Shown: piece by piece, positions 36,434-50,100 of the stretch | How positions within the stretch are numbered: position 1 is the first letter of the stretch | How the letters are laid out: each line of letters starts with the position of its first letter | NCBI GenBank assembly: GCA_948567375.1 | Contig: OX419755.1 | Span: forward strand, 10,731,001 to 10,795,000 | DNA length: 64,000 nucleotides | Reading direction: 5' to 3' | Source of the DNA: Lunularia cruciata | Lineage: Eukaryota > Streptophyta > Marchantiopsida > Lunulariales > Lunulariaceae | Translations under genes and position numbers: made by a program | Notes under the pieces: generated by a model | Told to the model about the DNA's origin: nothing | The model's database searches: none | The model's input: the letters and a program-made list of their open reading frames with translations, nothing else

Positions 36434-39400
36434 GTGGTGTAGTAGTGAGGGTGGAGGGCGGAAGGAGGGTGGTGGAGGGTCCATGGGAGGAGAATTAGGG
36501 GTAGGGCAAGTGGTGGGGCATCCTCCATATGGTAGTCACCCATATTAGGCACATTGATGGTAGAGAAGACGTTCTAGGGACCCAAGGAACTCCATCTAGA
36601 TAAACCTTTGTCAATTGTGGGTGTATGTTGAAACATATAAGGTAAGGGTCAAGCCCTAGGTCACACAACGGGATGTGGGGTACCAAATGAGAAGTAGCAC
36701 CTAAGATAGTCCCTTAATGACCCTATGAGAGGGAGCACAAGGAAGGCATGAGGAATTATGCTACAAAAAGTGTGTAGATCCTAAAGAGGACAAAGAAAAT
36801 GCCATCCCAAAAGAGGAAGACATAGGAGACAAAGAGTCAATGTAAAAACACAAAAGAGATAAACAAAAAACACAAAAAGAAATAAAGAAGAGAAAGCATG
36901 CAAGGTAGATGAGAAGGCCTAGTTGTGGCCTCTAAAGATCTCCTTCTTCCTCCCATGTCCAACCCCTTGGTTGGTCCAACTGCACAACCATGCCAAAAGT
37001 GCAATACCATTTTGTAAATGAACCTTTAAAATAATAACCATTTGGTACAAGAACTCCTTATGCGGCCAAATTCCTAATTCTCAAATGCATTGAGACCTCC
37101 TGTATATTGAACCAACTGGAGCTGCACTATTATGTTGCATTGGTCTTTGAATTTCCCAAGCCCAAGGCCCCAATGTAGGCACACCATCCTTGCTCAATCA
37201 TTGTGTCCTTGGTCCAATCATTAGATCCTTGCTAGCCTTGCTTTTCATGTAAATCTACTTGCAAGTCAATTCTCTATCTTGTAACCTTGTGCATGTCCCT
37301 CAAGGGCTATTATCAACTGCTCCTGATCTTGACACTATTCCAAACTTATTTAATCTGGTTGTGCACATTTGAAACAATCAATCGGAGCCAATTCTTCAAC
37401 TCAAATTCAAAGATGTCAGTTGGATTGTCCTTCAAAACCACTCTTGTCAAATGGATTTTTGGTGTGGTTGTGCTCAAGTAATAGGTTAGCTAGATTAGTA
37501 ATCATTGGGAAGCTTACACATCAATGGGGCTATGCCATCTGACAATCCACCAAAGGTAGTGTTGGCGTATTGTGTAGCTTGAAATTGGTGGTAATTTATC
37601 ACAAAGTGCAGCAATTGAGGTGCAATGACTCTAAAGGCTATGATAATCTAATTACCCTCTAGATCAATCATCTCCAAAGATATCCCTAGGTGCTTTATGC
37701 AACATCAAACCTCTTAGATAGAGCTGGCTAATTCTTAGAGATACTAAGCAATCAGATTTAGATGAAGAAGGAACTTCAAGTATTTTCTCACAAACATCCC
37801 GGATTGTCAAATGTCAAATATTGCATGAGCTTCATTGCCATTAGAGTGTGAAGGATCTAGTTGACCATTGGGTGGGTAGATTCTATGAGAATTGAGGATT
37901 GGTGAGTGATGAGCAAATGTTGAGCATAGTCATAGAGTTGTCCTGCAAGGTTGGAATGCACTGCAATTGCATTTACACCTTCTTCTTTTTGCCATCACTA
38001 GGACTTATTGCTCAATTTAACTTGCTTGCTCAATCACATAATCCAATCAAGTTTGGATACATAATCATTGGATCCTTGTCCCCATAATATCTACTAGTAC
38101 TTTGCCAAGTTATAGTAATTTTTCAAATTCAAATACATGTGATCCAACATCAAAACTCAATCCAATCCTTGTTGTTTGCTTGGAGCCCGTATTTATACAA
38201 TAGTTAGGAAATTGTAATTGCACCTGATTTCTCTATACTCCCTTATTTTGGTAACTCTCAACTACAAGTGATTATGGGGACTCATAATTCTGGGGGACTC
38301 ACAACTCACAATTCTCTCAATTGCAGCTACTCTATTTTTATCTTGACTAGATTGCTCACTTATTTCTCACAATACTCATTGATTTCCCTTTCACCTGATT
38401 TCAAGTACTCCCAACAGCCAGCAATTTTTGGGACTCTCAACTTTGCTCGACTTTTGCTACTCGATTTCTACCATTGACTAGAATGCTCACTCGATTTCCT
38501 ACCAATCTCTTATCATTCTCCGCTACACCATCCTCCTTGACTAATGAGAAAGTGTACTAGGTATAAGTAACCTTAAAGTCATGGGTGGCCTTCAGTTCAT
38601 GGTGCTTCAGTTCTCTTTAAGTTAGTGTGCTTCTTTGGTTGTGTACATGAACTAACTATAGTATGAATCCAAACATAATAGGAAGTCCACGAGATTCCTG
38701 AATGAAGTTCATGGTTCACACCGGACTCCAAATGATTGCCCTTGCATTTATACCTAGGGAAGAAATGGAAGAATTTACTCTAGCCTACGCTCTCTTCCTC
38801 TACATTAACACACATCTTTAAATCTAGACTAGAAAGAATTGAACAAATCTCAAACTTGGACAATCTTATACCTCTTGAAGTAGGAGTACACTAGTCAATA
38901 TTGCTCTTGGCTCCAGATTTACTCTAACCTACAATGGGGTCTGCTGTTGATGCTGGATATAATATTTGTTCATGAGCTCGGATCAAAAAGTAGAGTATCA
39001 ACTTTTTTATTCAAAAAAAAGGGTTCAAATCCAGTGAATAAGAAAAAGACTACCTTGACTCAAATTTGTAGGTTTTTGTCTTAAAAGGTAATTTCTTTTA
39101 TATAAATCAAAAAGATAAAAAGTATATGATACATGTCTCTTTTTGGAGATTGTTTATCCTCACAATAATAACTGATTTTGATATGTGTTTATTTTGAAAA
39201 TGTAGATATTTATTTTGTTCATATTCAAGTCAGATAGAATCTTAGTATTTATAAGATTTTAACATAAGTTATTTATTTATCTATGCATCAAGATATTTCA
39301 AATTTCAAAAAACATAGCGCATAAATAGGTGAGTTAAAAATTATCAAGAGGCAACCAAACATAAAGTTACCTTGTCCATTTTAGTAAGTTTTTTATAAGT

Positions 39401-40140
39401 AAATTATAGAATGGTAGTATCGCTAATACAAAAACTAATCATAAGAGTGTTAGTACGAGATTATATTGTTGATGACATTTTAAAGATGAAAACTGACTTC
39501 ATATCTTTCTTTTCTTTTATTAAGTCATCGAATTGGTATAGAAGAAAAGACTATAAGAGAAGAACTCGATCTGTTCCGATCCGACTCCCGTAATCATATT
39601 GCTTGGGGAAAGATCCCTACAACCATATGAATCCAAAATTTAGGATAAATCCCTATAAGTTAAGTTTAACTCAAATTATAATCTTACCGAGTGATACTTC
39701 AATGGAATGCAAAGATCAACTTCATAGTTTTTTAGACAGAATCATATAAGCAAGTAGTCTCAAATCCCGTTAATAAAAAAGAAAGAGAGAAAAACCCAAT
39801 CAAAGATCAGTCAAAAGTGCTTTCACAACGGTTTATTCAAGTCGGAAACATACAACGAGGTATTTCCAGTTCACATTATCACACCCCAATACAGTGCATC
39901 TTGTAAAAGTAAGGACTTCGGTCCCTCATGCAACATTCGGTCCTCACAGCTCAACACCAAGTCCGATACGTGTCGACGTGTAATCGACAAGTACAATTGT
40001 CTGTTCATTTGAGTCCGATTCCAACTTCTGCTCATCACTTGAGGTCGTCGACGACGAGGATTGCGGAGGAAGTTGCATTGTAACGAGAGTGTTTCCATTG
40101 GAGCAGCGAAGAGAAATCGGGCGGGCGAAGATCGACAAAA
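36434..40140. other. 3.7-kb spacer, no gene recognised
   Basis: The first few hundred bases may hold the start of the reverse-transcriptase pseudogene, but no motif is clear. The rest is AT-rich and lacks a convincing frame. The last 250 bp must contain the promoter and leader of the quinone oxidoreductase gene; no clear TATA box was picked out. Confidence 0.4.
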
Positions 40141-43100
40141 ATGAAGGCGATTGTGATAGCGGGAGCGGGGGGACCGGAGGTGTTGCAACTGAGAGATGTT
40201 GAGGATCCGAAACTTGGAACGCACGAGGTTTTGGTCAAAATTGCTGCGACTGCGTTGAACAGAGCGGACGTTGTGCAGAGACAGGGGGCGTATCCTCCAC
40301 CCCCCGGCGCATCACTGTATCCTGGCTTGGAGTGTTCGGGGGTTATTGAAGCTGTAGGCGATGCCGTCCAAAAGTGGAAAGTAGGAGATCAGGTATTAGA
40401 CATACAACCTATGCTGTAAATGTGGAAATATTTTGTGTCTGATGGATGAATGTGCCGGGAGTTTGTTCAAGTTAGCCAGTGAATCGACCTTCGCTTGTAT
40501 GTAGCTGCAGTATTTCTGGTTTGTTCTTTTTCCTTGATAGGAAATTGAGCTCGTAGCTCTGACCACACTTTGAATGTGATCGAGGGCAGGTGTGTGCTCT
40601 ACTTGGAGGAGGAGGATATGCGGAGAAAGTGAATGTCCCTGAGGGCCAGATTCTACCGGTGCCGAAGGGGATTTCTCTGGAAGAAGCGGCTTCCCTACCC
40701 GAGGTTGCATGCACCGTGTGGTCCACTATTTTCATGACGTCGAAGCTGACAGCCGGAGAGAGTTTTCTGGTAGGTTGCTCGTGCAGATTTTCTCGCATTA
40801 GCATAATCTGCTACTAATTGACTTTGAGTATTGCATCGAAGAGAAATTCAAGGCGCTTTAAAACCACGAATTGACGAGAACATAGTTCTAGACAAATACG
40901 GAGTGCCGCCACTTTTCAAAGCTTTCGCGGATCAATCATGCAGAAGTCTTCTGTGGGTGAATGGCCGGAGCATGGTTGTCTGTTTTATCTCAGTGAAAGT
41001 ACTGTTGTCAAGTAGTCTTCATCACATGCCTCGATAGGTTCGTCTGCAAACTGATTGGCTTTTATTGATTTCCTGTCGATATTTTAGATAAAGTTTGTAG
41101 AGCTTTCTGCAATCGGGTTTTGGTAGGGAGAAGTTCCGGAATTAGAAGTGATGGACTTTTAGAGATATTTGCAATGCTCGAGTCGTCAATACTAACAACA
41201 ATTTCGAGCAAAACGCTGTTTCATAAGAATCATATTCCAAAAAACTGTGAATACCCTTTCCTAAACAGTCCAAAGCAAAATGCAGGTACATGGCGGGTCA
41301 AGTGGCATAGGTTCTTTTGCCATTCAAATTGCGAAAGTGAAAGGAGCCAAAGTATTCACCACCCTTGGTACGTTGAAGAAGTGTGAATAGGAGATGTAAT
41401 GAGGGAGCAGTCAGTTGTTGTTCTAACTTTGCCTCCCTCAAGATGGTTTACTTTCAAATTCATTTTTATTTCTAAACAGCATATGATAAATTGGAATGAG
41501 TTTCAATACTCTGCGTACAGCTGAACTAAGAGCTAACGAACTTATCTCAAAACAGTTAAAATGGAGTAGGTTTATCTTGTCCAGTGAATTCTTAGCTCCG
41601 GCGTAGATTGACTGCAACCAATTGAAAGGTTCTTTGTGTAGGAGCTTCTGTATATTTCTTCACTGTAATTCTCTCATAGACTGCGTTTCCTGCCACTGTT
41701 CTATTTTTGTTTTGTCATCCAGTGTCAGTATTTTCCTTACCCCTTTAGTGAGGAAGGCGTACTAGGTACTTCCAGCGATCTACTACGCGCTTATCCTCTA
41801 TCACGAGGCCATGATCTCCAAGAAACTTCTATTTCTTTTTCCACGTGTGACGATGGTCTATACATCTTGGCACGGGATATACATCTACCTGCTGTTTCCT
41901 TCATGTTATAAGAAAGCACATATACTGTTCATGTTATAAGATATCCTGTCGCACCTACCTGCTGTTTCCTTCGTGTTATAACAAAGCACATACTATGAAA
42001 GCCTTGGCACTCATGAGATTTCGAGCAGAAACTCGGTACCAGGGGTACTGACACTTGCTCAGTTACGACGGCACTGCGTGAGGCACTGATGAAGTCGCAT
42101 GTGTTGTAGTGGAGGTTTACTATGGCCTCCTTCTGCTTCCATCAGTTTGTTTAGTGTCTCAGGACTCATGCGTCCATAGCGCTTGCTGTGATGAACTCTA
42201 TCCAGTCCTTTGACGCTTCGCTCCTTCTCAGCCTAGAGACCATCCACTCTCTTCCCCTTTGCTCCCGCTCACATTGGTTGGTTTGCTTCATATTTTCTGT
42301 CCAGTCTGCTAATTTCAGTTCTCTTGATTGGTTTAGTTTTAACTCGTGGGTCTTCAATTACAGCTCGTCTATTTCGCTACATGCTTTACTTAGCGCTGAT
42401 CGATGTATATCCGTTCTCTACTGCTGTTGATCAGGATATAGTTGATATTTCGTTTGTGCTTAACCTCGCATTTTATCGGTTAGATTCTTTACCTTCTTTA
42501 GGGTTTCATTTCTCATCTCGATTTGCACATATCATGTGTACATTTTATATGTACACCATTTGCACGTAATGAGTTCTGGATCCCCCGTTCTTCGAACGGC
42601 TTCTGCTCTCATGTCTGAATTTACTATGAAAGCTGTGACTGGTCTCCTAATAGATTCGGGCCGATGTTCTGGGATTGTCAGTGTAAAGGGCCACAAAGGA
42701 ACGTGTGAATTATACCTCAGTTGACTAGCCATTCGTGCATTTTGGGGTGCATGTCCTTTCTTCTTCCTCAGTGACTTTTCTCTCCTTGCCTTAGTCTCTT
42801 GCTTGTTACAACATCTCAGGCCCTTTCGCTAGTTAACATATGTCCAAAGAAGTTGTTGTGTTGTAGTGTTGAGGGGTTCATGCTGACATAGAACGTCCAG
42901 GCGTTAATCCCAGTCCTCATACACTTGCTCTGGGAACGTCTATATGATTCTCCATTTGGAGGGTATTCTATTTATGTCGTATACACCAACGATGTGATGT
43001 TATAAAACGTTATGCTGTTTCTCAAGGTTACACTTGCTCGCCTCTACTGCAGGTACATATGTATTACACTTTAATTAACCATCAAAGAGACTATGCTACT

Positions 43101-44345
43101 AACCACTGAATGCAGACATATGCATGCTTACCTCTCTTTGTAACTGACAGTTCTGAAGATTTTTACCATGTTGCTGTCAAATGTCAATCAGTCCCGTCAG
43201 ACGTGAGTATGGAACTAGATTGCTTACAACCTATTTTGCATTACTCAATATGTCCAAAGAAGTGTGCTTCTGAAGAAGCTGCCAAGATTTCAGGTTTTCT
43301 ATCCAATATACTCCACTCTAATAAATGAGTTCAGACGTTATGGCATGTCCAGACAAATTGGTGAATGACTTCCATCAGGTCTTCTTAGTAATACTTGGCT
43401 TATTTTTTTTGCAGGAAACAAGGACAAAGCAGACTACTGCAAGAAACTAGGTGCAGACGTAGTTATAAACTACAAGGAGGAAGATTTTGTTGAAGTGGTC
43501 AAGCGGGAGACTGGTGGCAAAGGTTGAGCTTATTTAATAGGGCATTGTTAGCTCTGATAATGGGATGACTTTTTGGATTGATAAACGGGCAGAGCCTAGG
43601 AGTCTTCCTTTCTATACTTTGAGGTTTTTATCAGGTCCGCTATCTATGGCCACTACTCGACCTTCTTCTGCAGTTATAGCTATCCTGAGCAATGGGCGCT
43701 TGTGTGAAAATTCAGGAGTTAATGTCATACTCGATCATATCGGAGCACCCTACTTGCAGAAAAACATGGAGGCATTGTCTATGGACGGAAGACTCTTTAT
43801 GATAGGATTCATGGGTGGTGCAGCCGGTCAAATCAATTTGGGTCCTCTTATGGCGAAACGGCTGACAATACAGGGTAAGAACCGTGCTCAAGAAGTGATG
43901 TAAATGTGCTATGTACATTTCGTTATCGTTGCTGTTGATCCGTTGTCTTACTTCGACTCCAATTAATATGTATGCCATTTAGCTTCTGGATAGGGTGTCT
44001 GTACCATCCATCCTATATCAAGTATTCAGAGAAGATTCGCTCCTGTCGGTGAGCTGGGAACCATTGCTGCGAATGTGCAACTATTACTTATTGCTTATCG
44101 TTCTGATGTTGGCGACCAACTTGGAAATGGCGTGATGGTAATGAGCAGCTGCGGGTTTGCGGCCCCGGACTACAGAGAACAAATCTCAAATTGTAGCAGA
44201 GGTGCTAAAACATGTTTGGCCAGAGGTTGAAGCAGGCAAGGTCAAGCCCATTATCCATGCCTCTCTTCCCTTGGTGGATGCACCGAAAGCTCATGAACTA
44301 ATGGAATCAAGCGCCCATATGGGGAAGATCGTGTTGACAGTTTAG
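40141..44345 (+). CDS. NADPH:quinone oxidoreductase, PIG3/zeta-crystallin type, 325 aa
   Basis: Six exons: 40141-40392, 40590-40769, 41286-41367, 43415-43522, 43716-43874 and 44149-44345. All introns are GT-AG, and the spliced frame has 326 codons including TAG, the usual length for the family. It belongs to the zinc-free medium-chain reductases. The N-terminal catalytic part shows ATALNRADVVQRQGAYPPPP and YPGLECSG. The nucleotide-binding fold shows HGGSSGIGSFAIQIAK (GxxGxxG-type loop, about residues 147-153), and ILDHIGAPYLQKN and AHELMESSAHMGKI follow. Such enzymes reduce quinones or enones with NADPH and are usually cytosolic. The third intron is 2047 bp, far longer than the others, and contains a 70-bp duplication and a motif shared with a strumpellin intron. 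The TP53I3 (PIG3) subgroup is the best fit; the substrate is unproven. Confidence 0.93.
41885..42000. repeat. 70-bp tandem duplication in quinone oxidoreductase intron 3
   Basis: CTACCTGCTGTTTCCTTC begins at 41885 and again at 41955, followed each time by a GTTATAA-AAAGCACATA block. Confidence 0.7.
42576..42613. repeat. Short intronic element shared with strumpellin intron 20
   Basis: CTGGATCCCCCGTTC-TCGAA-GGCTTCTGCTC (one variable base at each dash) lies here and again at 54836-54871, same strand, in an intron of a different gene. Confidence 0.7.
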
Positions 44346-45497
44346 AAGGGCTGGTGTTTGTTCGGACGACCACATTCACCCAGTTGGTACGAACCAAATT
44401 GTAATTAGCTTGTGAAATAGAGATTACCAGATCCAGTTGGATTTTCTGAGGGTGGCCCTGTGGCTCACATTTTAAGAGTATTGCACTTGCGGTGTTGTAC
44501 AGAAGTCTTTTGTTCCGAATTCGACTACCACTGTGAATTGCTGGATGATACTATGTTCAAAATTCGGGCTTGTTCACTGGCATGGATGCTTTGCGGTATG
44601 CATCTCGACTGTTGAAAATACTACACCATTAACTTGGGAACCCACTCCGATCATGAACCTGATGAAGGATTCAGAAAGAGCAAGGTTCCTGGTGAATTAA
44701 CTTATTTTGTACTGTAAACCCAAGGAGTGTCATCTAAGAGAGATTCAAAAGTCCGCGATCGTATCAAGAATAACGTCCAAGATTATGCAAGGTTATGTCC
44801 ATCTCTCTATACATGTTCATGGAATTGTGAATTCTTGCTGAAATACTCTACGGAGTTACAAATCCAGTGATGAACACATATAGCGAAAGCGGATGTTATG
44901 ATTACCAATTTACGATAATGGATTTATATCTCGACTGTCTCAACATCTTCTCGTCCTTTAATCATATTAATATTGGCATGTTCTTGCCGGATGATAATAG
45001 AATAATTTTGAATTAGAACACACACAGATTGACAAACTGAAGAGGAAGCCATGGAGGAAAGAAACAAAACTGAGTGAATACATCGAACACGATTTGGAAC
45101 ATTTGACAACGGAAACGTTTACTTTAACGAGAAGGAACTAAGAATAACCTGAGTTGCGCTCACAATGGTGTTTCCAACTCCTTCCTTTCTTTCGCAGTCA
45201 TCTCCTATATCATGAAAGAAGCCAATGATCAATTCATATAATACGAAAGGAGGGCATAGTTAAAAAGAAAAGGGAAGACCCTATCAACCATACGAGCGAG
45301 ACAACAAAGGAGTTTATCAAAATTCACATGGACTGCGAAGGAATCTTTGCCATCCATGTTTCTCTGTAATAAAAGATATTTATTAAAATAAGGAGCTGTT
45401 TTACAGAACATATATCGTCAATGAATGTAACAGACAGATAATGCCGAGATTTCAACCAAATCCGTAAGGGTATTTGTCCAAGAATATATTTTGGAAG

Positions 45498-45576
<79 letters not shown>

Positions 45577-47152
45577 TATTCACATAACAAGGAGTCATGA
45601 TCGCATTAAAAATATAAAAAATATTTCTTAGATGCAAATGATTTAAATTAATAGCAAAATTGGAATGAATAGCAGCACTGGAAGTATCTATCAAGTGAAT
45701 CTAACTAAACGAACATAAATCTGAGTAAAGACATAATGGAAACATCTCAGAGCAACGAGTGCAGAGAACTAGTAAACTAGTATATATGAGAAGGGGGCAA
45801 AATGATGAGGCTAAATTTCAAGGACGTTATCTATCCTACTCTTGTGTTCTCTTACGCATTGTATAAGTCAGACAGACGGTATATACCACCAGGGCATTTC
45901 ACTTAGAAAATAATTTTTTTCTTAGATTGAATTTTACTTAACTTTTTTTTAATGAATTATCTAATTGTAGATATTTTAAATAAAAAAATACATACCTGCT
46001 ACTCGAGAGAAATTATAAAATAAAATTACTAAGAGACAACGGAAAAGATAGTTATATAAAATTGAACTAGAGGAATTTCGGCAGAAAATATAACGTTGGA
46101 TTTTAGTTTTAAAGGACCTCCCAAATTCATCAAAACATCTTTAATATATTGTGAAAGAATGGACTGAATGTTTGCAATTCCCCTTACGATTGTTTTGTGT
46201 GGAGAAGGCAGTTCTAGAGCTACAATATGCGATTTCGGTGCTCAGTTTTATGAGAGAATGATGTGAACCTCTTGAAAGCTGTACAAGAAATTTCACAAAC
46301 TTTTCTCAGTAAAATACAAAATACTCAATGTCTTATTTTCCAACATATGATTAAAAGTATACACATTCTCCGGAATTATCGTGCATGTATCAATAATTGG
46401 ACTACAATTTAAAGCTAGAGGCACGTCTTGTGTGGTTGGAATCGAGGGGACCTCAACTTGAACCAGAAAAGGTCCCAAATTGAGGTTATGCAAAATGTTG
46501 ATGTGAAGGTTTGCGAACATGAATTGAAGTTGACTACTGTCCATATGTTGACAATATTCTGACAACCACAAGTTAGCAACGCTGTAAGAACGTGGTAAGC
46601 AGGAGCTGATTGCATCCCCCTCCAAGCGCAGTAGGACTCTGTCTGTAGTCCGAAGGAGCTTCTCTTGGCCATCGCGTGCTTGCTTGAGTAGGACATCGCA
46701 TTGAGCACCTGGAGAAGGAAGCATCGATTGTCATCACAGGGCATCTGAATCTTGTGATTACATGAATGCATCTACTGGGTACATATTTTTAGAGAGGGAG
46801 AAGAGAGAATGAGAATCTTGAGATGGTTCCGTCTGGAAAGGTTCGGGAAGCACAAGGAGCAACAGTCGAGGTGACCGGTTCAGGTGTGTTTTTGATCCAT
46901 TAGATGTTGTGATCCAAATTTGAATCTCTTTCGGCGGCAATTGTAGAAGATTGCGACTTAGCGGATTTTAACTGCGCAATGCGGGAGATCTGTTTAAAAA
47001 GAATTTGCTTCAGAAATGTGATCTCAAGTCAATAGCCGAATCTGAGATAGAGCAGAGGATTGCTGCAGGCAAGTTGGCAAGTTGAAAATTGTTTCTTGTC
47101 TCTTGTCTACATTTAGGGATTCTCTGTTCCACTGGAGAGGCTTTGGAGCAGA
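44346..47152. other. Intergenic between quinone oxidoreductase and strumpellin
   Basis: Mostly AT-rich. It contains the (AT) run at 45501-45573. A - strand open frame at 46293-46724 starts like protein (GAQCDVLLKQARDGQEKLL near 46705-46650) and has a possible CAG acceptor before it. It could be an exon of an unrecognised gene divergent to strumpellin, but I cannot support it further. Confidence 0.4.
45501..45573. repeat. (AT)36 microsatellite
   Basis: An uninterrupted AT run of 73 bp. Confidence 0.98.
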
Positions 47153-50100
47153 ATGACGAGAGGAGCTGATTTTACTGAACGACCTGTTGGAGCTGTGCTG
47201 CTACGCATTGTTAGCCGAGCACAGGCGTTGATCGCAGAGCTACTTCGCTTGTCAGATCGTGTGCCCGCAGTGTTTCATCCTTCCACTGACTCGCGATTTG
47301 CTGCAATTATTTTTGATTTCAGGTGAAATTATTTATTTTATTTAAAAGTTTACACGCATATTTATTTTCTAAAATCAAATCAAATTATTTTTCTGCAGCT
47401 TAGAATTGATCAAAGTTGGAGTCAAAAGATGTGCTTAATTCTGAAACTGTTGCGGACCCTTTCACTTGATTTTCAGATATCTCAAATCGCCGGAGCTCTT
47501 TGAGGAACGTATCGAGGCGAATGCAGAGCTGGTTGCATTAGATGACGAATTCCGGGAGACCTATCAGCAGTTTCTCGAACGAATTTTCTTTCTTTTCGAT
47601 GGAATTGTTAAGTATCACAATGATGTCATGCGCTACCTCGATGACTTGCATGTAAGTTCGCGATCACATGAGCTGATGGATTGATTATATCCTACTTTTT
47701 CAGTTTACTAGCAACGGAGTGTTTCTTCCATTTGTTCTGGAATAACTCCCTTCGATTGCAGTTCAAACTGGAAACAAAATTTAGTGGTTTCCGAGATTAA
47801 TCATCACGGACACAGCTTCATCATGCGTAATCTATGCAATACGTCTTCGTGAGCTACAATAATCAGAAGCCCAAACAGGATCGGTCGTAGAATAGCTTGC
47901 TTATGTATGTCGACGTTGTCCCCAAGTTCTATACATGAACATCAACTCGACTGTCCTTCACCACGAGAAATATGTATCTCAGCTCCTCAAACTGTGAACA
48001 TAGTCCTTTAACTGTAAATAATTACTGAATTCATTGTTCATGCTTTTATTTACATCCCGCTACTTTGTACTTCTACAGTGAGGCTCTCACAGTTTCTGGT
48101 CCATGTAAGAGAGCAACTCAGAATTCAACTATTCGAATTAAGAAGATGCGGCTTTCAGTTTATAGCTGTTTCCTTTCATGCTTTTGTTGACCACAGTTGT
48201 TTCCTGCAGGAAGGAGTATTCATTGAAAGTACAATAGAAAGTGTTCTGGTGAATGAAGAAGGTCGACAATTATTGGTGGAAGCAGTGACCCTGCATGGAG
48301 TCATTCTCATGCTTTTGGAACACAGATTTAGCGGGATTTTGCGAGAACAACTTGTTGTAGGGTACTCCCGTAGCTTAGGGTCCACCGATATTCCAAATTT
48401 TGATGCAATATGCACGCTTTGCCGCTCTTCTCCTGCTCCTTCATCCTCCGCAAGGGCCTCTGTCTCTTCCTTTGCTCAACTTCTGCAAGGAGCCCCTCCT
48501 CCTGTTCCTTCTACAATGTTAATGCTGTCTCGACCAGAAGAATTGCTGGCAAACTTTATGTTCCCCCAACATCTAATTCACACCATGATTGGACAGCTCC
48601 TAAATGATGATTTGTATCATCAAGTGCGTCATTATCCAAATCCAGAGCACAGGAGTACTGCACTATCGGCACAAGCAAGTTGCTTGTACATTCTTTTATT
48701 CTATGCGCCTCATATGCTGCACAACGACCAATTGGCCATGAGGGGAATTGTGGACAAGTTTTTCAGGGAGTGCTGGGTCATTCCTGTCTTTATGGGTTTT
48801 ACGGTGGATCTCTCACAAGCATGGGATAGATTTAAGGCTGCCAAAGCTGCTCTTTCTCCTTTCCTCTCTTCATCTGCAGTCTCAGATTTATCTCAACGGC
48901 ATATGTCGAAAGTGAGTTTCTGATTCTCATCAATTTGGTACAGGTTGATATGAGATATGTGTGCATGTGCTTAGAAGTTTTAGAAGCCGTGCTATGTTAG
49001 AATGTAAGAGGAAAGTGGACAGTTGCGAGAGTACATGAAGGTATTTGTGATGGTCGCTACAAGCCTGGAAACCTCATGTTTGCTTTAGTTAGGCTAATAA
49101 TCAGCTTCAGATCAGAAATAGGACAGGAAGAAGAAGACCTTAGAGGAGCTACAAGATTTCGAGCGAGCTAGTTAATTGAGATAAAGAACTTGTAATAGTC
49201 TGAGATTCAGAAAACGAGATTAAATGTTGTGCTTGATTTATGCGTTCTTATGTAGTATTTTTTTCATGTCTTCAGGTAAATGTCCTATTATCAGAACTGG
49301 GTGCCTTTCTTTCTGAAGGGATTTTAACACAAGATTACGTCTTGAGTAACATGTCCAGTTTATTGTCTTGCCTGCGGAGCTGTAATGTGACTCTGCGGTG
49401 GCTTCTACTGCATCGGACTGTGAGATCTCTACTTTTTTCTCGATATGTGGACTTTACAAAAGTTTATATTGGCAATCTCAGTATGCTATTATCAACCGTG
49501 ATTGCCTGTAGCTCCTGGCAACAAATATTGTCTGTCAATAACGATGTGAAGGGGTGCAATCAGCCATTTTGAAAGGGCTGTTCCATTCTGAACGTTCATA
49601 TGTATGTCTCATCAGAGCGTTTTAAGATATGCAAGATGACGAGTAGGTCTAACAGGACGTGCTATTTTGTCTGCCAGACAGCAAGTAAGAAGCTACGTGA
49701 TGTCGTTGTCGGAAGTGTTGCTAGTCAAAGTTCAACCCCTGATACTTTACTTTTACTTCTTCTAGATACCGCAACGGTAAGATCCTCACTAAATTTTGTG
49801 GATGGTTCCTATACCTGGGTATATGATATCTACGCATTGCATTTATGCTACATATGTTTCCATGAAATTTCTTGAAATTTTTGCTAGTTATTTTCTTCAT
49901 TGGTTAGCACATCATGTGTCCTTTCTGCGGTACGGTTGACAAAACCAGCAAGAAATTCTAGTATCCTCTAGATTTCTGAGAAGTGCTTTCGTTATCGCTC
50001 CCGCTTCTACAGAGACCATTCTAAAGCCCTACCACGAGCTCTACTAAGAATAATTGATGGTCTCATTTCGCAGTTAGAATTCGAGGTTAAATCGGTTTAC

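Noticed and set aside
39871-40238. - strand open frames overlapping the start of the quinone oxidoreductase gene
   Set aside because: They run antisense to a well-supported exon and have no family resemblance.
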